Below, piece by piece: positions 11,432 to 22,037 of a DNA stretch of 51,735 bases. Within the stretch, counting starts at the first letter, position 1, and every line of letters begins with the position of its first letter. The position numbers were made by a program, and so were the translations under genes. A model generated the notes under the pieces. That model was not told the origin of the DNA. It searched no databases and saw only the letters and a program-made list of their open reading frames with translations. Source of the stretch: Triangularia verruculosa (lineage: Eukaryota; Ascomycota; Sordariomycetes; Sordariales; Podosporaceae). The stretch spans positions 1 through 51,735 of the forward strand of contig MU864050.1 of the NCBI GenBank assembly GCA_033296885.1, written 5' to 3'.

Positions 11432-12229
11432 TTACCGGCTGAAGCCGCCTCTGCCGCCCCTGGAGAAGCCACCACCACCTCTGCCACCACCTCCACGGCC
11501 GCCGAAACCGCTACCACCGCGGCCACCACCACGGCCACCGCCGAAACCACCACCTCCGCGACCGCCGCCGAAGCCACCACCGCCGCGGCCACCGAACCCG
11601 CCTCTACCTCCACGACCACCGGGACCACCGCGACCACCGCGCGATGCGCCGCCACGGCTGGGCTTCTTGACCTTGGAAGCTCCCGGGGGAGGCTTGGGCT
11701 TGGGAAGGAACTTCTCGAGCGGCAGAAGCTTCTCGCCGGCAATGTAGAACTTGTCGCCGACCTTGAAGGAAGTCGCCTGGATACCCTCGGAGGGCTTGAT
11801 GGTGAAGTAAACCTGGTTGATGGGGCCGAGGACCTCGTCGACCTTGCCAACGGCAGTCTGCAGATTTCGTCGGTCAGTCTTTATTCTTCCAGAGGCCGAC
11901 AAATGCGCCGCCAGAAACACCCGGCAGAAGACCAACCTTGTTCTCTAGGTAGATAGGCGCGTTGAAGTGAGGAACCTTGGCGTTGGTGGACTCGACGACC
12001 ATTTCGCCCTCGCAGGAGTGAATGAACTTGCCCATCTCGAGAACCTGGGCAGGAGGGCCCATATCGCGTTGCTGGAAACCGCCGCGACCTGCAATTGACG
12101 CCAATTGTCAGCCTCTTGTGCTTCATAACTTTTGAGCTTTGACTTTTGCCAGCAAGAATCCTTACCTCCTCCACGACCACCAAAACCACCACCGCCACCG
12201 CGGCCACGTGAACCCCCGCGGAAAGACAT
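11432..12229 (-). CDS. GAR1: H/ACA snoRNP subunit Gar1
   Basis: Three exons on the minus strand (12229-12166, 12088-11937, 11857-11432) encode 213 residues. An N-terminal RGG box is followed by the conserved Gar1 core (GPPAQVLEMGKFIHSCEGEM, APIYLENK, TAVGKVDEVLGPINQVYF, KVGDKFYIAGEKLLPLEKFL), a Pro/Lys linker and a long C-terminal RGG/FGG domain. Gar1 binds Cbf5 in H/ACA snoRNPs that pseudouridylate rRNA in the nucleolus. The join ENK to TAVGKVDE agrees with yeast and human Gar1. Intron 2 has an unusual donor, GTTGGT. The gene diverges from the DnaJ gene at 13029. Confidence 0.95.
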
Positions 12230-13028
12230 TGTTGCTATCGTTCCGTCGTAATTGTTGAGCTGGCGATGGCTTGTTGTGTTGTCGTGGGGTTGAACTTGGA
12301 GTATCCTGTCGCAACCTCGACTTTCGTATGGGGATCAAACGAAGCTCGAAAATCAATTATTTTTTCGGACCTGCAGAATCAAAAGCGGTCAAAAATTTTA
12401 CCCTCTTCAATCCACAGGGGTGGGCCCCACTTGGCGTCCTTTCCCACCACCCCGCGCTACCGAGGACACACTAAAGGCCCGGTTTGGACCAACCGTCAGA
12501 ACATGCACTGTGCGAGAAGGGCCACCAGCAGCGGTAAAGTGCCTGGTCAGCCAGCCAGCGTCAGCGATTCATCCCAAAACAGGAGTGGCCAGATTGTTCT
12601 GTCCTCGTCGCACACAGTGTGACCAAAGCCACGCCTCGATATCGTGTTCCCCCATACAGATCTCTGGACACGGTAACATCTAGAAACTTGCTTCCGTCTC
12701 AAGCAAGCCTCCAAAAAAGGACAACTTGTCACATAAACCAGGCGCCTCCAGCCGTTGCACCTTATTTCTCTCCCTCCTGCGCATTCACTTGTTCGCAGGC
12801 CTTTGGATCACGATAGTATATCTATCCACTTCATTCTCTATGCCCGGCTTGCTCTCCTCCATTGCCCGGTTGATGCTTATTCTCTGACCACTCCCAGCGC
12901 AGCCTGCGCCCCTAAACACACACGTGCTTTGCCGATAGAACGCCTCCTTAACCCATCTTGAGATACATCGATACCCTTTGTAATTTGAATCCGCAGCACC
13001 CCCATCCTTCGCAGCATCTGTACCGGTC
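12230..13028. other. divergent promoter region, GAR1 / DnaJ gene
   Basis: About 0.8 kb between the start codons of GAR1 (-) and the ER co-chaperone gene (+). No protein is recognised. It holds an E-box-type CACGTG at 12921-12926 and a CAGTGTG at 12615-12621 that fits the core CAGNGTG of the yeast unfolded-protein element; both are short enough to be chance. Confidence 0.4.
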
Positions 13029-14680
13029 ATGGTCCGCTTATCATCTACGCTGGCCTTCGCGGCTGGCTTCCTGTCAACGCCCTCGTTGGTGTCAGGTCTC
13101 TCCACATCTGACATCCCGGCCGACACTCCCATCTCGGCGCTGCTTGCGTCTGCGCAAAGTCACCTCTCCAAGGGCGAAACTAACGATGCCCTCGTCTACT
13201 ACGATGCCGCCATCGCCAGGGATCCGACCAACTACTTGACGCTGTTCAAGCGCGCCACAACCTACCTCTCACTGGGGCGCCGATCGCAGGCCACCGATGA
13301 CTTCGAGAAGGTACTTTCGATCAAGCCAACATTTGAGGGCGCTCACCTTCAACTGGGCAAATTGCGCGCGAGCGCCGCCGACTGGAGCGGAGCAAAGTCG
13401 CACTACAAGAAGGCGAAGAAGCCGGAGGAGGTTGCCGCAGTCGAGGCGGCCCAGACGGCAGCAAAGGCCGCCGAAGCAGCAGCGAAAGCTGGGAACTGGG
13501 AGGAGTGCGTCAAGCAGGCCGATGATGCCATCTTGACGGCCAACAGGGCAATCCACCTGCGCGAACTTCGCAAGGACTGCGCATTTGAGAGAGGAGCGGT
13601 GGAGAGGGGGATCGCGGATTTGCAGCATATTCTCCAGATGTCGCCCGGAGATGTAAAGCCGCACCTTCAGATCTCGGCCATTACTTTCTATGCGCTGGGC
13701 AACCTCGAGGAGGGCGCCACTGCTATCAGGAAGTGCCTGCACTCCGACCCGGAGAACAAGGCGTGCAAGAGGCTGTTGAGGGAAGAGAAGGCGACGATCA
13801 AGGTCATGGATAAGGTGAAGAAGGCGTTGGATAAGGGGCAGCAAATGACTGCAGTGCGGCAGCTAGTACCAACGAGCGACAGCGAGGGGTTGATCAAGGA
13901 CGTGAAAGACCAAGTTCACACTCTGAGGGAGGATGGCACAATACCGAAGGCGGCTCCAAACGAACTGCTTTCAAGGTTAGTGGAAATGGCGTGCCAGGCG
14001 TACTACGAAGTAAGTCCCTTTCTTTCTCTCAACAACCTCATTTTCAATACCCGGATGCTAACAGTCCCCCTCCCCAACAGTCCAACAGCAAAAAGGCCAA
14101 GGATTACTGCGAAGAATCCCTCACCCTCAACGAAAACGCCTTCTTCGGCCTCCTCCACAAAGCCAAGCACCTCCTCGAAAAGGAGGAATACGAAGCCTCC
14201 CTCAACACCCTCAAACAAGCCGCCGAAGCCCGCCCCGACAAGGAAGACATCGTTAGCCCCCTCATGCAAAAGGCCCAAGTCGCCCTCAAGCGCTCCAAGA
14301 CAAAGGACTACTACAAGGTCCTCGGCGTCGCCCACGACGCCGACGAGCGCCAAATCAAGTCGGCCTACCGCAAGCTCTCCAAGGTCCACCACCCGGACAA
14401 GGCCGCCAAGCAAGGGCTCACCAAGGAAGAAGCCGAGAAGAAGATGGCGAGCATCAACGAGGCGTACGAGGTCCTCAGCGACCCCGAGCTCCGGGCTCGT
14501 TTCGACAGGGGCGATGACCCGAACAGCCACGAGCAGCAGCAGCAGTATCACCACGGGCATCCGTTTGGAGGCGGCCACCCGTTCATGTACCAGCAAGGTG
14601 GCGGTGGTGGAGGCGGCGGGCAACAGTTCCACTTCAAGTTTGGACCAGGGGGAGGGTCGGGATTCCCGTTCGGAATGTAG
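13029..14680 (+). CDS. ER-lumenal TPR/J-domain co-chaperone (p58IPK/DNAJC3 type)
   Basis: Two exons, 13029-14009 and 14081-14680, give 526 residues. A signal peptide (about 1-23, MVRLSSTLAFAAGFLSTPS) precedes a series of tetratricopeptide repeats (about 35-395). A J domain follows (about 402-471, TKDYYKVLGVAHDADERQIK) with the HPD motif at residues 431-433, then a short Gly/Phe/His/Gln-rich tail. The order TPR-TPR-J with a secretion signal matches DNAJC3/p58IPK, which delivers unfolded proteins to BiP in the ER lumen. No HDEL/KDEL is present, as in the animal protein. The first exon is G/C balanced at third positions while the start of exon 2 is strongly C-ending. An induction by ER stress is likely from the family but only weakly supported by the upstream sequence. 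Confidence 0.93.
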
Positions 14681-15732
14681 TTTATGTAGTTGCTCTGGTA
14701 GTAATGGTGAGAGCAGTGCATTCATTCAATTCATTCGTAGGCCCGTGGGGTTGCGTTGCATGGTTTTAGAAAACGTGTTTCTGGGGTTGTTTTGTGGAAT
14801 TTGCTCATGAGATTTTGTCCTATGAGAAACAGGAGGTGGAACTGGGGCCAACTACAGGACAGCCGTTTGGTCGAGTGTTAATTGTCGATGATTGATGGAT
14901 AGTACAGCACCTGAATGACATAAAAATCTTGCCCACAGTTCTGGGGTGTCCTCGATCGCCAACCCATGAATTGTCTTGATAACCTGCAAGATCACCAACA
15001 AGGTGTCCTTTGAGCAGCTGAACCCTGGTATAGGCGAGCGACCCGGATTTCTTGGGTCTCACCGCGGGGACGGAACCATAATGCACATAATTACAAACGC
15101 AGGGCCGTGTTCCTCCGGGCCTTACTTGTCATCGGAACCCTAGTCCGCCCAAGCATGCAGCCGAGTCAAAGGGAACGAACCACCAACAGAAACCTGTCAC
15201 TAGGTCCAAGATCCAAGGTCAAGCCAGACAGTTCTGATGCCTTGAGACACCACCACCAAGTGATGCCCATCTTTATTTATCTCATTGTGGAAAGGGAACC
15301 CCCCTGTTCTCGAATCTACACAACCTAGATTCAGGGCCCCGATCAACGCAGGTAGGCACAAGCGATGAACAGGATAGAGAGAAGTATATGTACACGATGC
15401 TTAATCAGGCACGCGCGCATGCTTGTTCCGTTACCATGTCCCAACCGGTTTCGGCCAGTTTTCCCCAGAACTCGCTTCCGCCATTGTGGGTCTCGCACGC
15501 GGGTTGCATCAGTTTCTCACAGTTATTCTCCTCGGTAAAACGAAGCTCAAATCATTCCTATGGATGTGAGCTGGGTGAGGAGCCAGCATCAAGTGGCTGT
15601 TTATTCTTCAGGTGCAAACAGACGAGCTTGCTCTAACTGTGCTGTTGTCAGAACACCATCTCAATGCTGAGAGCCAACAATAGGGAGAGCCCACCTATCA
15701 GAATAAGCCGTTGCATCTGTAAAGTCGCGACC
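14681..15732. other. convergent intergenic region
   Basis: About 1 kb between the ends of the DnaJ gene (+) and the mitoferrin gene (-). I see only short random frames and no repeat or RNA gene. Confidence 0.5.
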
Positions 15733-17011
15733 TCATGTGGAGGACGCGGAGGCCGAGTCATTCTGGCGAATGAAGTAAGCCTTGGATGCCTCATAGGCCG
15801 ACCAGCAGATGGCAGTGCTGGGCATAGTTGTCAACACTCTGGGTCGCACGCCCTTGAAGAAGCCCTTGGCACCCTCGCGCTTGTACAGAAGTCGGCAACC
15901 GGCCATGAAGCCATTGACGGTTCTGAGCTCTGCATCCGTTGCGCTGCCACGAGTCTGGAGCATGGTCTTGATCACGTCCATTGGCGTGGTCAGAGCCGCA
16001 GCAAAACCACCCGCAACCGCACCAGCCACACAATGTGTGAACGGGTCGTACGCCTTTGTTGGATTCATCGAGGTCGAGATCGATTCGTACGCGAGGAATT
16101 GGAGAGCGGTAAAGGGAACCGTCATGGAGAGCGTCGTAGGATACGAGACATAGAAGGCCTTGATGCCCTCGTTCTTGTAAACATACTTGGCGCAATCTGT
16201 CATGGAACGGTAGAGCTTGGCCGACTCGGCGATCTGCATTCTCTGCTTGATGACTATTGTCCATGGTCAGCCGCTTTCCAAAAGAGCCAGAAGCCCACAG
16301 TATACCGTACCATCAAAGGGGTTCATCAGCGCATCGCTGGCAATCGTGGCGCATGCTCCACTGGTCGCAGCAGCGAGCGGATGGTGTACACCAGCCTGAT
16401 TTCCACCCATGACATGCTTTACAGCTTCGTATGTCGCGAAGTAAACGGCATGCGCAGGGCCTATCGTGAGCGGCTTGTTAGTTCACCCTCCAGAATAAAT
16501 TTTGCGGATCTCGGTCGCCACTCACCAGCACCAACAATCACGCTGGACATGCCCCGCCACAAACTCAGGAATCCCTCTGTGCTCGCCATCTTGTAGGTGC
16601 TCCGAATAACGCCATGGTAGACTGAGCCAGCGCTCGGGTTGACTATCTGCATTCGGGTCTGTAAATGACGATGTTAGAGATCACGCCGCGATATCTCGAC
16701 TCAGTTAGAGCTCGTCTCACCTTGACTGCATCGATTGGGTACACTGTGATGTCGGTTAGCCTTCCGCTCCAAGAAACTTTCCCCACACATCCATTGGGAG
16801 GGGCAACATGAGAGATCACCTACTTGCGCAGTGTTCGGCGATACCGGCGAAGGCGCCGGCAGCCATGTTCTGCAACAATGAGAAGTTGGGTGGGAGGGCT
16901 TCATAGCTATAATCCTGGTGTCAGCGCAAACTTGCGGGTTGCGGGCTGCGGGCTCGAGTCCCAAGGAACCTACTCGTAGTCCTCTTCGGGTACGATATTT
17001 GGGTGGGCCAT
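15733..17011 (-). CDS. mitochondrial iron carrier, mitoferrin (Mrs3/Mrs4) type
   Basis: Six minus-strand exons: 17011-16974, 16906-16824, 16743-16721 (23 nt), 16658-16526, 16460-16311 and 16253-15733. They join in frame to 315 residues, the normal length for an SLC25 carrier. Three carrier repeats each carry the PxDxxK-type signature: MYPIDAVKTRMQ, MNPFDVIKQRMQ and TPMDVIKTMLQ. The Met-Asn pair before PFD in repeat 2 and IAEHCAMYPID in repeat 1 are typical of mitoferrins, which move Fe2+ into the mitochondrial matrix for haem and Fe-S cluster synthesis. About 760 bp upstream lies a perfect ATCTGATAA, the consensus of the fungal iron-sensing GATA repressor. Its 1.5-kb upstream gap is among the larger ones in this half of the window. 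Confidence 0.93.
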
Positions 17012-18556
17012 TGGGGAAGCCACGGCTCCCCTCGCTCCTAGATCAAGAGCCAGGGTGAAGACTGGAAAGGGTCGAGGGGTGGAGGAGTGGTCGAGCGTGT
17101 GGTGTTGAAGCTTCTGCGCCGCAGAACTTCAGCAGCAGAAGTTGGTGACGCAATGCAAACAGCACAAAAAAAGAGCTTCTTCAATGGAGGTGCCTCAGCT
17201 TGCTGGGTCACAGCGGGACCACTGAACCGTCGCCCCGAATTTATTTGTCCCCTCGCAATAAAGCCGCAGCCTGTCCTTGTGTGTATGGGTGGGGTCGTCG
17301 CCGAGAGGGAATCGAGAGCGGCTCTTTCCTCCAAATTCGCTGCGGCTGTGTTGTCGTCGTCGGGGCAATAGGACGGGCCTGGGGGAAGCAAGTGAGCGGT
17401 TGGTGTTGCTGAAGGTCGGCAATGCTAAGGATGGGCGAATGGGCAAATGGACACTCTGAATTTTTCTGTGACCGCTGTCGGCACGTTCTTCCCAAGGGCC
17501 AAGACAAAAAATTATGGACCAGACGGCCGCAACGAAGGTCGGAGATCGGTTGCCAGGAAAGCTACCAATCGGCAGCCTATCACATAGGCCCGCCTTCTGG
17601 AGCATCACCCGCCAACCCCGCCATCTCAGCTGTTAGTGACCTGTTAGTGACATGTGCGCCAGAAACCCCCACTGAGACGCCCGGCTGTGATGCTCTCCAG
17701 ATCAAAGATTCCCAAGAGATAATGCCCGCAAAGGTCCTCGGCTAGAGTTACATCCTTGCCCACTCTGCATTATCAGATCCGTGATTTGCGGGTCTCCGCC
17801 GGTCCCCAAAGAGCATGCTTTCACATCTCCGAGGCACCGGGTGACTGTAAATGCCGAAAGCTTTATAGGTCAATCTTCAAACTCATACTACATAGCGCTG
17901 ATTTATTATTTGTGTGCTTCTTGGAATTACGGGTCCCTCACCGTCAATGGCCAAGATTGTCACAACTGAGTCGACACATGCCCACAAACCCTACGTGAGA
18001 CTCTGACTCGGCCAGAATGAATCTCAAACCTCTGGTGCCAAGCATGACAGATACGTACGTACAATGAAGCCTGGGTTTTCAACCAGAAAGCGGCACACTT
18101 GGCTTGTGAAAGTCCTGGAGTCCCTGTCCAACCTAAGTTATTATGTGTCAGTGTTTTGGTTCCGAGATTGATAAGTGTTAGAGCGGTGATGATTCCATCT
18201 TCTTCCTCTGCTCTCAGTTGTTTCTACGCCCATGTCTCGAGGAGCCTAGGCGCTGTAGAACTGGCGTATCCTCTACATCGGTTGTGGTGTATATATATGT
18301 ATGTAAATATGTTCGTTTATTTTCATGTCCTCAAGTCGCTAGCATCCAGGTGGTACTGTCTATCCTGTGTATCTGGTGCGGGTCTATGTCACCCAAGAAA
18401 AAAAAAGAGCTAAAAATGCTCGAAAGGAGTGGCCACCAACGCCTCTCTTGACTCCCAATTCCGGTACCCTTGCAATGCAATGTAACAAGCTAACCATAAA
18501 AATGTGCCATAAGTCATAAACACCCAAGCATCCCTTCAGGAACCTTGTCTGGTATA
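17012..18556. other. intergenic, mitoferrin promoter and ATG9 3' region
   Basis: About 1.5 kb. No protein is recognised. It contains the iron-GATA-like site at 17770-17778 and a CCAAT box at 17565-17569. The 18200-18450 stretch is AT-rich with an A8 run, as expected 3' of ATG9. Confidence 0.5.
17770..17778 (-). promoter_or_regulatory. candidate iron-responsive GATA site (ATCTGATAA)
   Basis: The plus strand reads TTATCAGAT, that is ATCTGATAA in the direction of the mitoferrin gene. It matches all nine bases of ATCWGATAA, the consensus bound by SreA/Urbs1/Sre-type iron regulators in fungi. Chance expectation for this motif in the whole window is a little under one, so context rather than rarity makes it interesting. 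Confidence 0.35.
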
Positions 18557-21383
18557 TCAAACACCACCTGGTCGACGCGTGAACTGCGCCTGGTTGAACT
18601 GATAGATCATATCAACCACTCCCGCCTCTCCGGCCCCAGCTCCTTCGATTGCACTATTGTCCCTGCTCAGTGTTCTAGCCGGTGATGTCTGCCACGCTGA
18701 TTCCTCCATGGCATCCTCTTGGCCGTACATTTCCTCGTCATCACGGCGCTTGCTAGCCTCGCTGGCACGCACATCGTCTTCCAGAGATTCCTCAATGATG
18801 TTGCTTTCACTGGGGTGTCTGTTGTGTTGACCGCGATGTGGGTGTGTAGCCCGGCCTGGATTTACATTGTGTGATGGCGGCAAGTGATGCGGGTCCAGAA
18901 GGATGGACGCCATGGGAGACGGAGCCACCATGCCTTGCCCAGGACGCAGGGCTTGGGCAGGAGCTCTGCTCATCGTTCGGAACTCACTTCGACCCATCCG
19001 TGAAGTTTGCATGTCAGCACCAAGAGGCGGGGAGTTCAAACCAGGCCAGGCTGGTGGGGGGTGAAACTGATTCCGCATTCCTGGTGGAAGGTGCGATGTT
19101 GGTCCAGACTTGGGGTTGAGAGCAAAGTTGCCATAGTTGCCCATGAAGCCATAGTATGAGGCTTCCATCTTCCCGTGCTTGGCCGAATAGTAATCATCAC
19201 GTACGTCTCCGCCGTCACTCGCCTTCTTTGCATTTGCCACCGCCTTCTTGAAATCAAACTCAGCGAAGGTGCAGACATAACCCAACCCATCGATGTGAAG
19301 TGTGAACTCCCGGAAAAAGTCAATAATCTGGTCGCTACACTTGGGCAGGCTGTAGAACAAGACAAACGGAGTGGTCAGGATGCCGAGTATCTCTTCAACA
19401 AAGATGACAACCTTGGGTTTGTACAGCTCGGCGAATTCCAACTTGATGTCGTAACTGTGAAGCCTATCCTTCCAGTGATCGGGTTCATAATGGGTGAATT
19501 CGATGACGTTGCGCATGGCATATTCTGGATCGAACACGGCATCCTCATCAGATTGCATACCATGGGCAACCGCCCAGATACTTCCGAAGATGGCTGTGTA
19601 GAAGAGCACTGTGCGGTCCGGCGTGATCTCAAAGCCGAGGAAAAGTTCGGGGTCAAAGACAGAAGCAAGTGCCAACACTGTGGCCAACGCCCCCGAAACG
19701 AATGCGACGGACCGGGCGACCATTTCGGTCTTAACCTTTGGAAATTGATCCATATAGTGGGTCGCATAGGCTCTGGACATATCCAGACGCTTCTGAAAGA
19801 GGTGTGGAAGCTCGTTGAACTCCCGGAATTTCCACTCGGCAAGCGGTGTGTACGACCTCGATGACAAAAGAGAGGGATTCTTTTGGATTTCCTAACCAGA
19901 GTGTAAGCATCGATACAACAAGACGGACAATAAAAGCGGCCATTCACTTACATGATAGTACATCAAAAAGTAGTAGATAACGAGATATAGCGACACGAAC
20001 GGTGACAACACCAAGATCATGACGCCAGCGAACCGGAACCTGGCACGCAGTTTCTCACTTATCTCCCCTCTGCGGTCGGATCGAAGGAATTTCTGATTGA
20101 CCTGCCCCTGTTCGTCAAAGACCATGTCGAGAACGCTAAACATCAGAGTCCACTCCAAAGTCCGAGAGAAATACTGCCGATTTCGCAAAAATGGCAGCGG
20201 AATGGTCAAATCCAAGATGTCCTTGTTGAACAAAGCAATGAGATAGTTTTCGCGCCTCATGAGACGATTCGCAATGTCAGATGCATCAAGTCTCTCCTTG
20301 GACTGGCTGCCAATGAAATGACGCTGAGCCGGAGTCAGGGCAGTTGCCGTCTTTGAATTATGATTACGCAGAGCCATTACACGGGCAACAACTTCTTGCC
20401 AGGTGATCGTCTGCATGTCATGATCCGGGATGTTGAGTAGATAGATGTAAAAGTCACGAACGTGGTACAGCCGGCGGAGGTCCAGGATGTACTGGATTGC
20501 TTTCCAGATGAAGTAGAAAGCAAACAACCAGAGACCAAGATTCCACCAGCCCGACATCTTTCTGGTGCACTGTGGAACAATGATCTGGGAGAGCTTCTGG
20601 CTCCCACGGATGCGGCTGTAATCCACACACTGCGTGAGAAACGTTAAGAGGACGGCGATGAAGGCAACGTTCCTGTGTCATGTCAGCAACGATATCCTTT
20701 CTCCTGGCATAGCTAGATCTGCAAACGTACAATAGATGCAGCAGCCGTTCGGTTACTATCGCCGTGATGCCACAACCCATGTAATAGTCGTACACTTCTT
20801 TAATGAATTTGTCGAGATTTTGGACATTCGCCCACCTCCATTCTGCCATCTTCTTGGCATCGAGAGATGCTCCCCCAGAAAATAGAGAGCCCGGAGTACC
20901 GTTACTACGTCGAGGTTGTGTGGGCGATTCATCGTTGTGTAGTGGTAGATGGGTCTGAGTCGTTTCCCACTGGGCCCGCGCGTTGGATGACCCGGGCATT
21001 GAATAGCCACTCTGTCGGCTTTGCTTCCTTCGCGGATTCCCTGTCGTGTGCAGGCCTCTGGGTTCGACCAACAGCGAGGGCGGGACATCGTTGTCGGCAT
21101 CATCATCGTGTGCAAGCCATGCTGATCGGTCACTTTGGTGGCCTGGTTGGATTCTCGGAGCTGGCGTTCTCTTAGCGCCCCCCAGTGTTGCGCGGCTATC
21201 GTCGACGGCAAGGCCCTCCACATGATCGAGATCATAGTCTTGGAAGTTGTGGTTGAGGTTTTCTTCGTCAAGCAATCCGGCTCGAGATGTTTCGCCATAT
21301 CCCTCAGGGTCATTTCCCCGAAGCTCTTCGTAGAATGAAGGCCCCTGTGTTGAAGGCAACATTTTGAACACCTTCGAAGCCAT
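18557..21383 (-). CDS. ATG9: autophagy scramblase Atg9
   Basis: Three exons on the minus strand (21383-20731, 20672-19952, 19891-18557) encode 902 residues, usual for filamentous fungi. The N-terminal 190 residues are disordered and cytosolic. The conserved core runs from about 195 (WRWANVQNLDKFIKEVYDYY) through the Atg9 signature regions (CTRKMSGWWNLGLWLFAFYF, WQEVVARVMAL, MRRENYLIALFNKDILDLT, EWTLMFSVLDMVFD, YTPLAEWKFREFNELPHLF, FCTF-like VCTFAEFDFK). Several hydrophobic membrane segments are visible. The C-terminal tail is long, Pro/Ser-rich and acidic. Atg9 resides on Golgi-derived vesicles that seed the phagophore and scrambles lipids during autophagosome growth. It diverges from COG6; both proteins concern Golgi/vesicle traffic, and yeast Atg9 transport depends on the COG complex. 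Confidence 0.97.
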
Positions 21384-22037
21384 ATTGGCCTCGCTTCAGT
21401 CTGGGTCGTTTTCTACGGTGTCTGGTGGCATGGAGAAACGGAATAGAACGATGGTGCGCAAGAGAAAGAAGTTTTTGGGTTCGAAAAGCTTGTTCTCTGA
21501 TCAGAGGTGTGGGCGTGGCCCAGGGCGGTGGGATAGGTGCCTGTCAGGTGGGGGGCTGTTCGGCAAGACAAAGCAAGACGGAGGGCTGATGAGAGCGAGC
21601 GATAGAGGCGGTTGGTCAAAAGTCTACTAGTCACGCCTGAAAAGGCCAGGTTAAATCAGTCAGGCGATGCTGCCATCTGCTACAAGAGCTGGTTGTCTTG
21701 CAAAAACCGTGCACAGAGATGCCTTGCACGCACAATTAGTGCTGAGGTTGGTGTTTGGCTGCCTTGTTGAACTTCCTGGTCAGCTGCCGCACCAGAATGA
21801 CGACGGACGGGTCTGATTAGGAAGGCGGTGTGCCGCTTGGAGGCATGCCAAGGAATATCTTATCGCTTATCGTTTCCGGCATGGCTGCCACCTGGCGTTC
21901 AATACGACGCTCCATGTAATTCAATACATGACAGATTACAGGCTGCAGTACCTAACGAAAGTTACCTTGTCTGTTCCTTACCACCTTACCTAGGAGTCGC
22001 ACACCCCTTTTCTCAGGAGAGCTGTCAGGTGCTGAAG
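21384..22037. other. divergent promoter region, ATG9 / COG6
   Basis: A 654-bp gap between the ATG9 and COG6 start codons. It holds the tandem CTTATCG motif at 21859-21872. No protein is recognised. Confidence 0.5.
21859..21872. promoter_or_regulatory. tandem CTTATCG CTTATCG (GATA-type) motif
   Basis: Two directly abutting copies of CTTATCG, equal to two CGATAAG sites on the other strand, 166 bp upstream of the COG6 start and about 480 bp upstream of ATG9. GATA factors bind GATAAG cores in fungi. Function is inferred only from the exact duplication. Confidence 0.35.

Noticed and set aside
16951..16970. CTCGAGTCCC tRNA B-box-like string in mitoferrin intron 1
   Set aside because: No paired stems around it and it lies inside a 67-nt intron with good splice sites.
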